From NCBI RefSeq assembly GCF_000010305.1, contig NC_012489.1, positions 1,922,001-1,986,000 of the forward strand: DNA of 64,000 nucleotides, read 5' to 3'. The number at the start of each line of letters is the position of its first letter. The stretch's first letter is position 1. This stretch comes from Gemmatimonas aurantiaca T-27. Its GTDB lineage: Bacteria; Gemmatimonadota; Gemmatimonadetes; Gemmatimonadales; Gemmatimonadaceae. Shown piece by piece: positions 35,738-44,261 of the stretch. The notes beneath the pieces are model-generated. The model was given only the letters and a program-made list of their open reading frames with translations. It did not search any database and was not told where the DNA came from. The position numbers and the translations under genes were made by a program.

Positions 35738-35976
35738 CAGCCGCCGACCTTCGCCTCGAGATAGGCGACCGCGTCACCCACCGTGCGGAGCTTCTCGGCG
35801 TCTTCGTCGGGGATGTCGATGTTGAATTCCTTTTCGAACTCCATCACCAGCTCGACGATGTCGAGCGAGTCGGCGCCGAGGTCCTCGATGAAGCTGGCTT
35901 CGGGGGTCAGCTTCTCGCGCTCCACGCCGAGTTCCTTTTCGATGATGTCCTTGATCTTCGACGCGTGATCCGCCAT
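35737..35976 (-). CDS. acpP: acyl carrier protein
   Basis: This small acidic carrier (79 residues) holds growing acyl chains on a phosphopantetheine attached to Ser37 in the DSL motif ([15 protein letters not shown]). It is acidic throughout, with the usual four-helix pattern. About 105 bp separate it from fabG, the largest gap in this operon, which may allow separate translation control for this highly expressed protein; a GAGGAAC-type ribosome site precedes the ATG. Confidence 0.97.
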   Translation of the reverse strand: MADHASKIKDIIEKELGVEREKLTPEASFIEDLGADSLDIVELVMEFEKEFNIDIPDEDAEKLRTVGDAVAYLEAKVGG

Positions 35977-36081
35977 GGGAACGGTTCCTCTGGAGTTGTT
36001 TGAAAGTGAGAGTGGGAAGTTAGCCAGTGCGCTGCACCACAGGGAGGGCCTTCGATTTCCAGGCCCATCCTGACGGTCGCG

Positions 36082-36840
36082 TCACATTACGAGGCCACCA
36101 TCTACCACGAAGACCTGGCCCGTCACATAGCTGGTCAGGTCGGAGGCGAGCACGAGTACCATGTTCGCCACATCATCCGGTGTGCCCAGGCGCTCGAGCG
36201 GAATGTTGGTGCTCAAGCTGGCTCGCGCTTCCGGTGTCATTGCGGCCGTCATGTCCGTCTCGATGAAGCCCGGAGCCACGACGTTGGCCAGGATGTTCCG
36301 CGATGCGAGTTCCTTGGCGATCGACTTGGTCATGCCGATCAGCCCGGCCTTGCTCGCCGCGTAGTTCACCTGCCCCTTGTTGCCCATGATGCCCACGACG
36401 CTGGCCATGTTGATGATCCGGCCCCAGCGGCGCTTCATCATGCCACGGGTGGCGGCGCGACAGGTCGCGAATGCGCCACGCAGGTTGGCATCGATCACCG
36501 CGTCCCAATCATCGTCCTTGAGACGCATCATGAGATTGTCGCGCGTGAGCCCTGCATTGTTCACGAGAATATCGAGCTGACCGAAGTCCTTTTCGACCGC
36601 TTCGATCAGCGCGGCCGCCTGCGCCGTGTCCGACACATCCGCCGCATACCCGCGGGCTTCCACACCGGTGGCCGCCGAAATCTCCTGCGCCGCCGCCGCT
36701 GCCTTCTCCGCGTCCCGACCCGTGACCGCGACACGAGCGCCGGCACGAGCCAGCGTTTCCGCGATGGCGCGGCCGATGCCGCGCGTAGAGCCCGTCACGA
36801 GCGCCACGCGCCCCGTCAGATCGATCGTCGGGTGTGCCAT
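36082..36840 (-). CDS. fabG: 3-oxoacyl-ACP reductase
   Basis: This 252-residue short-chain dehydrogenase reduces beta-ketoacyl-ACP with NADPH. The nucleotide motif TGSTRGIG starts at residue 16, NNAG near residue 94, and the catalytic Ser147, Tyr160 and Lys164 (YAASK) are in place. The family C-terminus VTGQVFVVDGGLVM is intact. The open frame continues upstream into fabD; ATG 36840 shares its A with the fabD stop and gives the normal length. Confidence 0.97.
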   Translation of the reverse strand: MAHPTIDLTGRVALVTGSTRGIGRAIAETLARAGARVAVTGRDAEKAAAAAQEISAATGVEARGYAADVSDTAQAAALIEAVEKDFGQLDILVNNAGLTRDNLMMRLKDDDWDAVIDANLRGAFATCRAATRGMMKRRWGRIINMASVVGIMGNKGQVNYAASKAGLIGMTKSIAKELASRNILANVVAPGFIETDMTAAMTPEARASLSTNIPLERLGTPDDVANMVLVLASDLTSYVTGQVFVVDGGLVM

Positions 36841-37793
36841 CAGCTCTCCTGCTGTGCGAGTTCGAGCAGCTTTTCCACTTCGGCCACCGTACCACAGGCC
36901 ATGGTCTTCACGGAGGGCGCAATGCGGCGGGCCAAGCCGGTCAGCACGGCGCCGGTCCCGATCTCCACAAAGGTGGCGTCCGGGTGCAACTCGGCGAGGG
37001 TGCGCATCACACGCGTCCACTGCACCGGCGCGGTGAGCTGCTGCACGAGCAACGCGCGCGCCTCGACGGCGCTGGTGATCGCGGCAGCGTTCACATTGGC
37101 CACAACCGGGACACGTGGATCCTGCCACGATTCCGCATCGAGTGCTGCGGAAAGGCCCGCCGCGGCCGGCTCCATGAGCGGGGAGTGAAAGGCCCCACTC
37201 ACTGGCAGTGGCAGGCAACGCTTGGCACCGGCTTCCTTGGCCAGCTCCATCGCGCGCTCCACGCCGGCCACTTCGCCGGAGATGACCACCTGCTCTTCGC
37301 TGTTGTAATTGGCCGGCACCACCAGACCCCGTTCGCTCGTGGCTTGCGCACACAGGTCATCGATGTTGGCCGTCAGCACGCCCAGAATGGCCGCCATGGC
37401 ACCAGGACGCGCGACACCTTGCTCGTACATCAGGCTGCCGCGCTGGCGCACCATGCGCGCCGCGCCGGCGGCTTCCAGCGCTCCCGTGACGTGATAGGCC
37501 GAGAACTCGCCGAGCGAGTGGCCGGCCGCCGCGCGCACCCGTGCACCGATGGTGTCCTTCACAACCGCCCAAACGGCGGCGCTGTGCGCCAGCAGCGCGG
37601 GCTGCGCGTTGAGGGTGCGGGTCAGTTCATCGGCGGGGCCTTCGAAGGCCAGCGTGGACAGCGCACTGCCCACGGCATCATCGATGGCGTGAAAGGTCTC
37701 GCGTGCCGCAGGAAACGCGTCGTAGAGATCCTTCCCCATGCCCACTTTCTGCGACCCTTGACCGGGAAGCAGCAGCACAAAATCGGTAGCCAT
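36840..37793 (-). CDS. fabD: malonyl-CoA:ACP transacylase
   Basis: This 317-residue enzyme loads malonate from CoA onto acyl carrier protein. The motifs are LPGQGSQKVGMG at residues 9-20, the nucleophile Ser93 in GHSLGEFSAY, and the catalytic His in VSGAFHSPLM. The C-terminus carries the ETGTGAVLTGL-like segment (VEIGTGAVLTGLARRI). It lies between fabH and fabG, as in the conserved bacterial fab cluster. Confidence 0.97.
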   Translation of the reverse strand: MATDFVLLLPGQGSQKVGMGKDLYDAFPAARETFHAIDDAVGSALSTLAFEGPADELTRTLNAQPALLAHSAAVWAVVKDTIGARVRAAAGHSLGEFSAYHVTGALEAAGAARMVRQRGSLMYEQGVARPGAMAAILGVLTANIDDLCAQATSERGLVVPANYNSEEQVVISGEVAGVERAMELAKEAGAKRCLPLPVSGAFHSPLMEPAAAGLSAALDAESWQDPRVPVVANVNAAAITSAVEARALLVQQLTAPVQWTRVMRTLAELHPDATFVEIGTGAVLTGLARRIAPSVKTMACGTVAEVEKLLELAQQES

Positions 37794-37823
37794 CTTCAGG
37801 AACCAGCGTTCAGCAGGTGAAGA

Positions 37824-38816
37824 TCAGAAACGCACGACCAGAGAGCCCCACGTGAAGCCGGCGCCAAAGGCTGCGAAGAGCACCGTCATCCCTTCTTTCA
37901 CGACGCCCTGCCTCACGGCATCGTCGAGTGCGATCGGGATGGAGGCGGCCGATGTGTTGCCGAATCGGTCGACGTTCACGAACACTTTTTCCATCGAGAT
38001 GCCAGCATGTTTCGCAGTGGCGTCGATGATGCGGATGTTGGCCTGATGCGGAATGAGCAGGTCGACATCGGCGGCCGTCAGGCGGGCCGCGTCGAGGGCA
38101 CGATCGGTGGCTTCGGCCATGGAGCGCACGGCGTGCTTGAACACTTCACGCCCTGACATCTGCACGTAGTGTTGACGCTTCTCGAAGGTTTCGGGCGAGA
38201 AGGGCAACACCCCACCACCGGCGGGACGCCACAACAATTCGGCGAGCGCACCATCTGAACGCATGAAGTGCGAGAGCACACCACGCTGGCCGGTTTCGGA
38301 CCGCCGCATGACGGTGGCACCGGCCCCGTCGCCGAACACGATGCAGGTGTTGCGATCGGTCCAGTCCACGATGCCGCTCAGGCGTTCGGCACCAATCACG
38401 AGCACCGTGTTGGCCGAACCGTTGGCGATGAGTGCTTCCGCCACAATGGTGCTGTACAACCAGCCGGAGCAGGCCGCCGACAGATCGAACGCGGCCGCGC
38501 GCGCGCATCCCAGCGCCGTCTGCACTTCCACGGCGGTCGCCGGCAGCAGATGGTCCGGTGAGGCGGTGCCGAGGATGATGATATCCACTTCACCGGGCGT
38601 CACTCCCGCGCGATCCATGGCCTGACGTGCGGCCTCGGCGGCGATGGAGGTGAGCGTCTCGCCTTCACCCGCGATGTGTCGCTGGCGGATGCCCGTCCGC
38701 TCGATGATCCACTCGTCGTTCGTGTCGACGCCCATCGCCGCGATATCGGCGTTGGTGACGATGCGGCGAGGCACGGCGTGTCCCGTGCCCGCGATGTAGG
38801 CAACCGGGCGCTTCAT
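37824..38816 (-). CDS. fabH: beta-ketoacyl-ACP synthase III
   Basis: This 330-residue enzyme starts fatty-acid chains by condensing acyl-CoA with malonyl-ACP. Cys116 in LSAACSGWLY, His in LIPHQANIRI and Asn in GNTSAASIPIAL form the catalytic triad. The N-terminal IAGTGHAVPRR and the final GAGFTWGSLVVRF are typical. It overlaps plsX by 4 bp. The plsX-fabH pair is a widely conserved unit. Confidence 0.97.
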   Translation of the reverse strand: MKRPVAYIAGTGHAVPRRIVTNADIAAMGVDTNDEWIIERTGIRQRHIAGEGETLTSIAAEAARQAMDRAGVTPGEVDIIILGTASPDHLLPATAVEVQTALGCARAAAFDLSAACSGWLYSTIVAEALIANGSANTVLVIGAERLSGIVDWTDRNTCIVFGDGAGATVMRRSETGQRGVLSHFMRSDGALAELLWRPAGGGVLPFSPETFEKRQHYVQMSGREVFKHAVRSMAEATDRALDAARLTAADVDLLIPHQANIRIIDATAKHAGISMEKVFVNVDRFGNTSAASIPIALDDAVRQGVVKEGMTVLFAAFGAGFTWGSLVVRF

Positions 38817-39853
38817 GTGGCCGAACCGGTATCGGAGGCGTCGGGAACGGATTCGGCGAGACGGCGACCGATTTCGTCCGTCATGCCCGACTCCCAGGCG
38901 CGAATGGCGACCGCGATGGCATTCTTGATGGCCTTCGGGGAGCTCTTGCCGTGCGAGATGATCGACACGCCGCGCACACCCAGCAGCGGTGATCCACCAT
39001 ACTCGTCGACATCGAACTGCTTGAGGGAGCCCATCACCTGTCGGGGATCGAGCTGCGCGACCTTGGAGACCATGCCGATCAACATGGGGCCGATGCTCTC
39101 GTAGAACTTGAGCAGCACGTTGCCCGTGAAGCCGTCGCAGACGACCACGTCGATCGGGCCACGATCGCAGACGCCACGTGGCAGATCACGACCTTCCACA
39201 TTGCCGATGAAGTTGAGCCCGGCGTTCAGCAACAACTGATGGGCGTCTTTCACGGCGAGATTGCCCTTCTCGGCTTCCTCGCCGACGGACAGCAGTCCGA
39301 CGGCCGGATTCTCGCGTCCGAGCAGCGCCTTGGCGTACACCGTGCCGATGCGCGCGAACTGCACGAGTTCGGCAGGGGCACAATCGACATTGGCGCCCAC
39401 ATCCAGCACCAGCAGCGGTTGCTGCATGGAGGGGAAGATGGCGCCAATCGCCGGACGGGTCAGGCCCGGGTGCAGCTTGAGTAGCATGAACGACACGGCC
39501 ATCTGCGCACCGGTGCTGCCGGCGGAGACAAAACCGTGTGCGACTCCGTCGGCGACGCGTTTGACGCCGACGACCATGGAGCTGTTGGGCTTTCGGCGGA
39601 GCGCAGCGGACGGCTTGTCCGACATCTCGATGACATCGGGAGCTTCAACGATCGTGATCCGATCACGGACGTGCGCCAACTCGGCGAGCTCGCCGCGCAA
39701 GAGCGCGTCGAGTTCGGACTCGATGACGGCCGTCTGGCCGACCAGCTCGATTTCGTGATGCGGGGGCAGCGCTCCGAGCGCATGGAGCGCACCCGCAATG
39801 GGGGCCCGGGGGGCAAAGTCACCCCCCATGGCATCCACGGCGATGCGCGCCAA
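38813..39853 (-). CDS. plsX: phosphate acyltransferase PlsX
   Basis: This 346-residue peripheral membrane enzyme makes acyl-phosphate from acyl-ACP, the substrate of PlsY (encoded at the left end of this window). The start IAVDAMGGDFAPRAPI, SAGSTGAQMAVSF, LDVGANVDCAPAELVQFA and VCDGFTGNVLLKF are family hallmarks. It begins 2 bp after the rpmF stop and is coupled to fabH by a 4-bp overlap. Product flow therefore links fatty-acid synthesis and phospholipid synthesis in one transcript. Confidence 0.96.
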   Translation of the reverse strand: MARIAVDAMGGDFAPRAPIAGALHALGALPPHHEIELVGQTAVIESELDALLRGELAELAHVRDRITIVEAPDVIEMSDKPSAALRRKPNSSMVVGVKRVADGVAHGFVSAGSTGAQMAVSFMLLKLHPGLTRPAIGAIFPSMQQPLLVLDVGANVDCAPAELVQFARIGTVYAKALLGRENPAVGLLSVGEEAEKGNLAVKDAHQLLLNAGLNFIGNVEGRDLPRGVCDRGPIDVVVCDGFTGNVLLKFYESIGPMLIGMVSKVAQLDPRQVMGSLKQFDVDEYGGSPLLGVRGVSIISHGKSSPKAIKNAIAVAIRAWESGMTDEIGRRLAESVPDASDTGSAT

Positions 39854-39855
39854 AC

Positions 39856-40038
39856 TTATGCTTCCTGCGCCGCTACCCGCTGCTCACCCGCGTAGTAACC
39901 GCATTCCGCACAGACACGATGCGGACGCTTCGCGGCGCTACACTGCGGGCACGACTGGATCACGATGGCGGGCGCTACCTTGTGCGTGTTGCGGGCGCGC
40001 TTCCGCCGCTTGGATGTGCGGCGCTTTGGTACGGCCAT
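39856..40038 (-). CDS. rpmF: 50S ribosomal protein L32, zinc-binding form
   Basis: This 60-residue ribosomal protein has the classic start MAVPKRRTSKRRKRARNTHK. Four cysteines (30, 33, 43, 46; CPQC...CAEC) form a zinc ribbon. The form with a complete set is called C+ and is usual where zinc is not limiting. A longer upstream reading of this frame overlaps yceD and is rejected. The yceD-rpmF-plsX order is conserved widely. Confidence 0.96.
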   Translation of the reverse strand: MAVPKRRTSKRRKRARNTHKVAPAIVIQSCPQCSAAKRPHRVCAECGYYAGEQRVAAQEA

Positions 40039-40075
40039 GGGACTCTGACCTGAACGTTCGAGACAAAAAAGGCCG

Positions 40076-40588
40076 TCAGGATTGCGGCTCGCGCGCGACG
40101 CGCAAACCATCCCAACGGGGATCCGAGGGTGGAGGACAGGTGCATGCCTCCGAATTGCGATCGGTACCGCACGACGGACAGAACCCCTGACAATCTTCCC
40201 GGCAGAGCGCAAACGCGGGAACGGCCATCAGCCACTCCTCACGCAACGCCGGACGTAGATCGAGATCCCGCTCACCGGCAGGAATCGGCACGACGTCATC
40301 TTCATCCGCCTCGTCGACTTCCGACTCGGCAAACAACAGATGCACCTCGTCCGACACCGGTACCGTGACTTCGCGCAGACACCGCCTGCACTCCGCCACC
40401 GCTGCACCCTCGAATCGGCCACTGAAATAAAACCGACCAGCACCCGCACCCGACAGGCGACCGACCACGTGCACCCCGGGTTCCACCGGACGCGCGTCGC
40501 TCTCCTGCCACACCGGATCACTCACCTCAAGTGTCCCATCGACACTCTCGGCACCGGCTTCCAAACTGCGGATGTCGAAGTACAGCAT
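40076..40588 (-). CDS. YceD/DUF177-family protein with C-terminal zinc-binding cysteines
   Basis: This 170-residue protein belongs to the YceD family, encoded next to rpmF across bacteria and implicated in 23S rRNA accumulation or ribosome assembly. The family motif ECRRCLREV is near residue 70. An acidic loop (VDEADEDD) follows, and the C-terminus has CREDCQGFCPSCG and a last CTC, which could bind zinc. ATG 40588 (MLYFDIRSLEAG) gives the expected length; the frame extends further upstream without support. It heads the plsX-fab operon. Confidence 0.87.
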   Translation of the reverse strand: MLYFDIRSLEAGAESVDGTLEVSDPVWQESDARPVEPGVHVVGRLSGAGAGRFYFSGRFEGAAVAECRRCLREVTVPVSDEVHLLFAESEVDEADEDDVVPIPAGERDLDLRPALREEWLMAVPAFALCREDCQGFCPSCGTDRNSEACTCPPPSDPRWDGLRVAREPQS

Positions 40589-40614
40589 AGCCGTTGAAAA
40601 TAGAGCGGCCGGCC

Positions 40615-40642
40615 AGCCTACACAAGGGTCCGGCCTGCTCAA
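40615..40642 (-). promoter_or_regulatory. weak promoter candidate for the yceD-fabF operon
   Basis: On the minus strand TTGAGC (40637-40642) and TAGGCT (40615-40620) are 16 bp apart, about 27 bp before the yceD start. The -10 is a poor match, so this is tentative. Confidence 0.3.
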
Positions 40643-40714
40643 TTCTCTCTGCCGAGGGCCGCTCAAGTCTCGTGTCCATGCAGACTTAGCGCGCCGCCCC
40701 CGGCAGTTGGCCGA

Positions 40715-41140
40715 TCAGCCTGCCAGGACGTCGGCTTCGGCGAAGAAGAAACGGGCTTCGCGCTCGGCATTCTCGTCGGAATCCGACGCGTGAATCGCGT
40801 TCCGTCCCTTCGATTCCGCGTACAGCTTGCGCACCGTGCCTTCGGCCGCTTCGGCCGGGTCGGTGGCGCCGATCACCGTGCGCAGCGTGGCCACGGCGTC
40901 ATCGCGCTCGAGCACCAGCGGCATGCACGGGCCGCTCGTCATGAATTCCACCAGCTCCGGATAGAACCCACGTTCCTTGTGCACGGCATAGAACTCGCCG
41001 GCCTGCGCCTGCGTCAGGTGCATCACGCGCGACGCCTTGATCACAAAGCCCGACTTCTCGAGCAGCGCGATGATGAGCCCCGCCTTGCCATTGGCAAAGG
41101 CATCGGGCTTCACGATGGTAAGAGTGCGACGACCAGCCAT
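40715..41140 (-). CDS. ndk: nucleoside diphosphate kinase
   Basis: This 141-residue enzyme equilibrates nucleoside di- and triphosphates via a phosphohistidine. The N-terminal [13 protein letters not shown], the KASRVMHLT segment and the active-site His117 in [10 protein letters not shown] are intact. The C-terminal AEREARFFF is typical. The gene lies 3 bp after the EIIA-like/CBS gene, in the same direction, and about 125 bp before yceD. Confidence 0.97.
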   Translation of the reverse strand: MAGRRTLTIVKPDAFANGKAGLIIALLEKSGFVIKASRVMHLTQAQAGEFYAVHKERGFYPELVEFMTSGPCMPLVLERDDAVATLRTVIGATDPAEAAEGTVRKLYAESKGRNAIHASDSDENAEREARFFFAEADVLAG

Positions 41141-41143
41141 GGG

Positions 41144-42037
41144 TCAGAATCCGATCAATTTGCGAACGATGTCCCCGCGAGTCAGGAAGCCGACCAAACG
41201 GTCGTTCTTCACCACGGGCACCCGGTCGACGTCCTTGTTGAGCATGAGAGACGCCACTTCGGCCAGCGGCTGATCGGGAGCGACACAGAGGACCTGACGG
41301 GTCATCAAGTCACTCACCGTTCGACGCGCCGTGGTGGGCGGCTGAGGAGTTGCGACGCCCCCAGCGCGGGGAAGATAACGGCTCACGAGGTCCCGCAGCA
41401 GCTCCCGTTCGCTCAACATGCCGACGACCCGGTTGTCTGCGTCCACCACCGGCAATCCGCCGAGGCCGGACCGCACCATTTCGAGGACGGCGCTCTTGAG
41501 CGGCGCATCGGGCCCGACGGTGCGTGGCTGGACGGTCATCAACTCCCGGACCGTGAGCTGTGGCGGGAGATCGGTGGCGGTCAGAAACGGCAGGCCCATC
41601 ACCGCCCCCGGCGTATCGGCGGCCAGCAGGGCGTCCACGTGCGCCGGCTTCGAGAGTGCGCGGGCAAACGCACCCACCACCTGGAGATGCCTGGCTAACT
41701 GACGTGGTGGTGAGCACACCAGAATCACGATGCGGGCGCACTGTTTCTCCTCGTCATCGAGGACGCGGCACACCGGCTTCACCGCCCGACCGAGGGCCAC
41801 CACGAGGTCTTTCACGGCCTCGGTGCGGTAGTGGACCACGAAGGCCCGGTCGGCCAGCCCCACCACGTCCTCGGGGCGCGCCTCCTCGATGCGTTCCTGC
41901 AGCAACTCGGGATGCGACAGGCTGCCCCCTTCTTCGAGGCAGCGCGCGAGTTCATGGGCCGCGTCGGCCAGAGTCGCCGCACTCATCGGCACACGCAGGC
42001 GTGCGGCGGAGAGCAGGTCTGCGAGGCGTGAAGGCAT
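41144..42037 (-). CDS. EIIA-like / tandem CBS-domain protein
   Basis: Residues ~1-145 resemble a PTS EIIA (fructose/nitrogen-type) domain: SHPELLQERIEEARPEDVVG leads into FVVHYRTEAVKDLVVALGRA, where the His before the Tyr-Arg-Thr matches the phosphorylatable His of the G-x-PH motif. Two CBS domains follow (residues ~165-220 and ~242-297; LTVRELMTVQPRTVGPDAPL and VSDLMTRQVLCVAPDQPL), usually binding adenine nucleotides. This 297-residue fusion suggests a regulator sensing energy charge and possibly phosphotransfer. It lies between sucCD and ndk, which also handle nucleotides. No target is visible. Confidence 0.75.
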   Translation of the reverse strand: MPSRLADLLSAARLRVPMSAATLADAAHELARCLEEGGSLSHPELLQERIEEARPEDVVGLADRAFVVHYRTEAVKDLVVALGRAVKPVCRVLDDEEKQCARIVILVCSPPRQLARHLQVVGAFARALSKPAHVDALLAADTPGAVMGLPFLTATDLPPQLTVRELMTVQPRTVGPDAPLKSAVLEMVRSGLGGLPVVDADNRVVGMLSERELLRDLVSRYLPRAGGVATPQPPTTARRTVSDLMTRQVLCVAPDQPLAEVASLMLNKDVDRVPVVKNDRLVGFLTRGDIVRKLIGF

Positions 42038-42060
42038 CAGGCAGTATGGGGGGAAACAGG

Positions 42061-42094
42061 AACGGGGTACAGGGCCATAGCCCTATACCCCGTT
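42061..42094 (-). terminator. strong hairpin after sucD, possible terminator or attenuator
   Basis: AACGGGGTA/TACCCCGTT and AGGGC/GCCCT form a near-perfect 34-nt hairpin 20 bp downstream of the sucD stop. There is no T-tract, so it may stabilise the sucCD mRNA 3' end rather than fully terminate. Confidence 0.55.
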
Positions 42095-42113
42095 GCACTG
42101 TCCGAGAGTCGGA

Positions 42114-42986
42114 TCAGGCCAGACGCGCCTTGATCAGCTCCACGAAGTCGATCGGACGCTGGGCCACGCCCATGCCCGCCGCCTTGAACGAATCGATCTT
42201 CTCGGCCGCCGTACCGGCCGAACCGGAGATGATCGCGCCCGCGTGACCCATGCGGCGTCCCGGCGGAGCGGTCTGACCGGCGATGAAGCCCACGACCGGC
42301 TTGGTCATGTGCTCCTTGATGAACGTCGCCGCTTCCTGCTCGTCCGTGCCACCGATTTCACCCATCATGGCCACGGCCTTCGTGTTCGGATCCTTCTCGA
42401 ACGCCGCGAGGCAATCGATGAAGTTGGTGCCGTTGATCGGATCACCACCGATGCCGACGCACGTGCTCTGGCCGATGCCGGCCTTGGTGAGCGCGTTCAC
42501 GACTTCGTAGGTGAGCGTGCCGGAGCGGCTGACGACGCCGACCGGGCCCGGCGCGCAGATGCGGCCCGGGATGATGCCGACCTTGCTCTCACCCGGCGTG
42601 ATCAGACCCGGGCAATTCGGGCCGAGCAGGCGGGCGCCATGCTCCTTCACGTACGGATACACCTTGGTCATGTCGAGCACCGGCACGCCTTCGGTGATGC
42701 AGACGATGAACTTCACGCCCGCCGCCGCCGCTTCCATGATCGCATCGGCCGCGTACATCGGCGGCACGTAGATCACCGACGTGTTGGCGCCCGTTGCCTG
42801 CACGGCATCGTACACCGTATCGAAAATCGGCGCCGTGCCTTCGAACGTCTGACCGCCCTTACCGGGCGTGACGCCGGCCACGACCTTCGTGCCGTACTCG
42901 ATCATCTGCTTGGCATGGAACGAGCCATCGCGGCCCGTGATGCCCTGCACCACCAGCTTGGTGCTGTTGTCGATGAAAATGCTCAC
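42114..42986 (-). CDS. sucD: succinyl-CoA synthetase alpha subunit
   Basis: This 290-residue subunit interconverts succinyl-CoA and succinate with substrate-level ATP/GTP formation in the citric acid cycle. The CoA-binding fold has [17 protein letters not shown] at the start, the [11 protein letters not shown] segment, and the phosphorylated His in the GHAGAIISG motif near residue 245. It overlaps sucC by 4 bp. The length is normal. Confidence 0.97.
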   Translation of the reverse strand: MSIFIDNSTKLVVQGITGRDGSFHAKQMIEYGTKVVAGVTPGKGGQTFEGTAPIFDTVYDAVQATGANTSVIYVPPMYAADAIMEAAAAGVKFIVCITEGVPVLDMTKVYPYVKEHGARLLGPNCPGLITPGESKVGIIPGRICAPGPVGVVSRSGTLTYEVVNALTKAGIGQSTCVGIGGDPINGTNFIDCLAAFEKDPNTKAVAMMGEIGGTDEQEAATFIKEHMTKPVVGFIAGQTAPPGRRMGHAGAIISGSAGTAAEKIDSFKAAGMGVAQRPIDFVELIKARLA

Positions 42987-44128
42987 GCGGCACCTCCCTT
43001 GGTGGCGAGTTCCACGGCACGCTGCACGGCCGAGTCCATGTCGCTCGACGCGGAGAAGCCATTCTCCTTCAGGATCTGCAACGCGAGCTCCTCGTTGGTG
43101 CCAGTGAGGCGGATGACGATGGGCACCTTGAGCGGATTCGCCTTCGTGGCCGTGACGATGCCGTTGGCTACGTCATCGGTGCGCGTGATGCCGCCGAAGA
43201 TGTTGAACAGGATACACTTGACGTTCGGATCGGCGGTGATGATGCGCAGTGCATTCACGACCTTCTCCGGGTTCGACGAGCCGCCGATGTCGAGGAAGTT
43301 GGCCGGGTCGCCGCCGTAGTACTTCACGAGATCCATCGTGGCCATCGCGAGACCGGCGCCGTTCACCACGCAGCCGACGTTGCCATCGAGCTTGATGAAC
43401 GTGAGGTTCGCGTTGCGCGCATCGACTTCACTCGGCGCTTCCGACGATTCGTCGCGCAGTGCGGCGATCTGCGGGAGGCGATCGAGTTCGTTGTCGTCGA
43501 TGACCATCTTGCCGTCGACCGCGATGAGTTCATTCTGCGGCGTCACGACGAGCGGGTTGATCTCGGCGATCGAGCAGCCGGCGCTCATGAACGCCGTGTA
43601 GAGCTGCTGCATGATCTTCGCGGCCTGGCGCGCCAGCTTCACATCCTGATACAGGAAGAAGCCCATGCGCATGGCTTCGAACGGCAACAGGCCGTAGCGC
43701 GTGTCCACCGGGTGGTAGAGGATCTTTTCCGGCGTGGTGGCTGCCACCTCTTCGATGTCGATGCCACCAGCGGCGGAGACCATGAACACCGGCTTCTTCG
43801 TGGCACGATCCACGATGATGCCGACGTAGGCTTCCGACGCGATGTCAGCGGCCACCGTGACGAGGACCTTCTCGACGGTCAGGTCCTTGATGGTCATGCC
43901 GAGGATGGCCGTGGCCTTTTCCTTCGCCGCTTCGGGCGTCGGGCAGAACTTCACGCCACCGGCCTTGCCGCGACCGCCGGCATGGACCTGGGCCTTTACC
44001 ATCACGGCGGTGCCAAGCTTTTTCGCAATGGCCTCCGCCTGCTCCGGCGTCGTGGCGATTTCACCTGGCGGGATCGGCACACCGGCCACCCGCAGCAGCT
44101 CCTTCGCCTGATACTCGTGTAGGTTCAC
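42983..44128 (-). CDS. sucC: succinyl-CoA synthetase beta subunit
   Basis: This 381-residue subunit holds the ATP-grasp nucleotide site. It starts with (V)[31 protein letters not shown] and the [22 protein letters not shown] and NIFGGITR motifs follow in order. I chose GTG 44128, preceded by GGAG at 6 nt; the open frame further upstream is not coding. It heads a two-gene operon with sucD. Confidence 0.96.
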   Translation of the reverse strand: MNLHEYQAKELLRVAGVPIPPGEIATTPEQAEAIAKKLGTAVMVKAQVHAGGRGKAGGVKFCPTPEAAKEKATAILGMTIKDLTVEKVLVTVAADIASEAYVGIIVDRATKKPVFMVSAAGGIDIEEVAATTPEKILYHPVDTRYGLLPFEAMRMGFFLYQDVKLARQAAKIMQQLYTAFMSAGCSIAEINPLVVTPQNELIAVDGKMVIDDNELDRLPQIAALRDESSEAPSEVDARNANLTFIKLDGNVGCVVNGAGLAMATMDLVKYYGGDPANFLDIGGSSNPEKVVNALRIITADPNVKCILFNIFGGITRTDDVANGIVTATKANPLKVPIVIRLTGTNEELALQILKENGFSASSDMDSAVQRAVELATKGGAA

Positions 44129-44163
44129 GCGTTCTCCAAAGATCGAGGAATGTCGATGGTTCA

Positions 44164-44193
44164 ATGCTAGAGGGTCGGGCCCGGCCGCAGCAA
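44164..44193 (-). promoter_or_regulatory. promoter candidate for sucCD
   Basis: On the minus strand TTGCTG (44188-44193) and TAGCAT (44164-44169) are separated by 18 bp, placing the start of transcription about 30 bp before the sucC GTG. Confidence 0.35.
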
Positions 44194-44261
44194 CCGCTTG
44201 CGGCAGGCACGTTCCTCGCGGTCCGCCCGCCGGAACCGGCGACGGGTGGAGCCGGCCGCAG

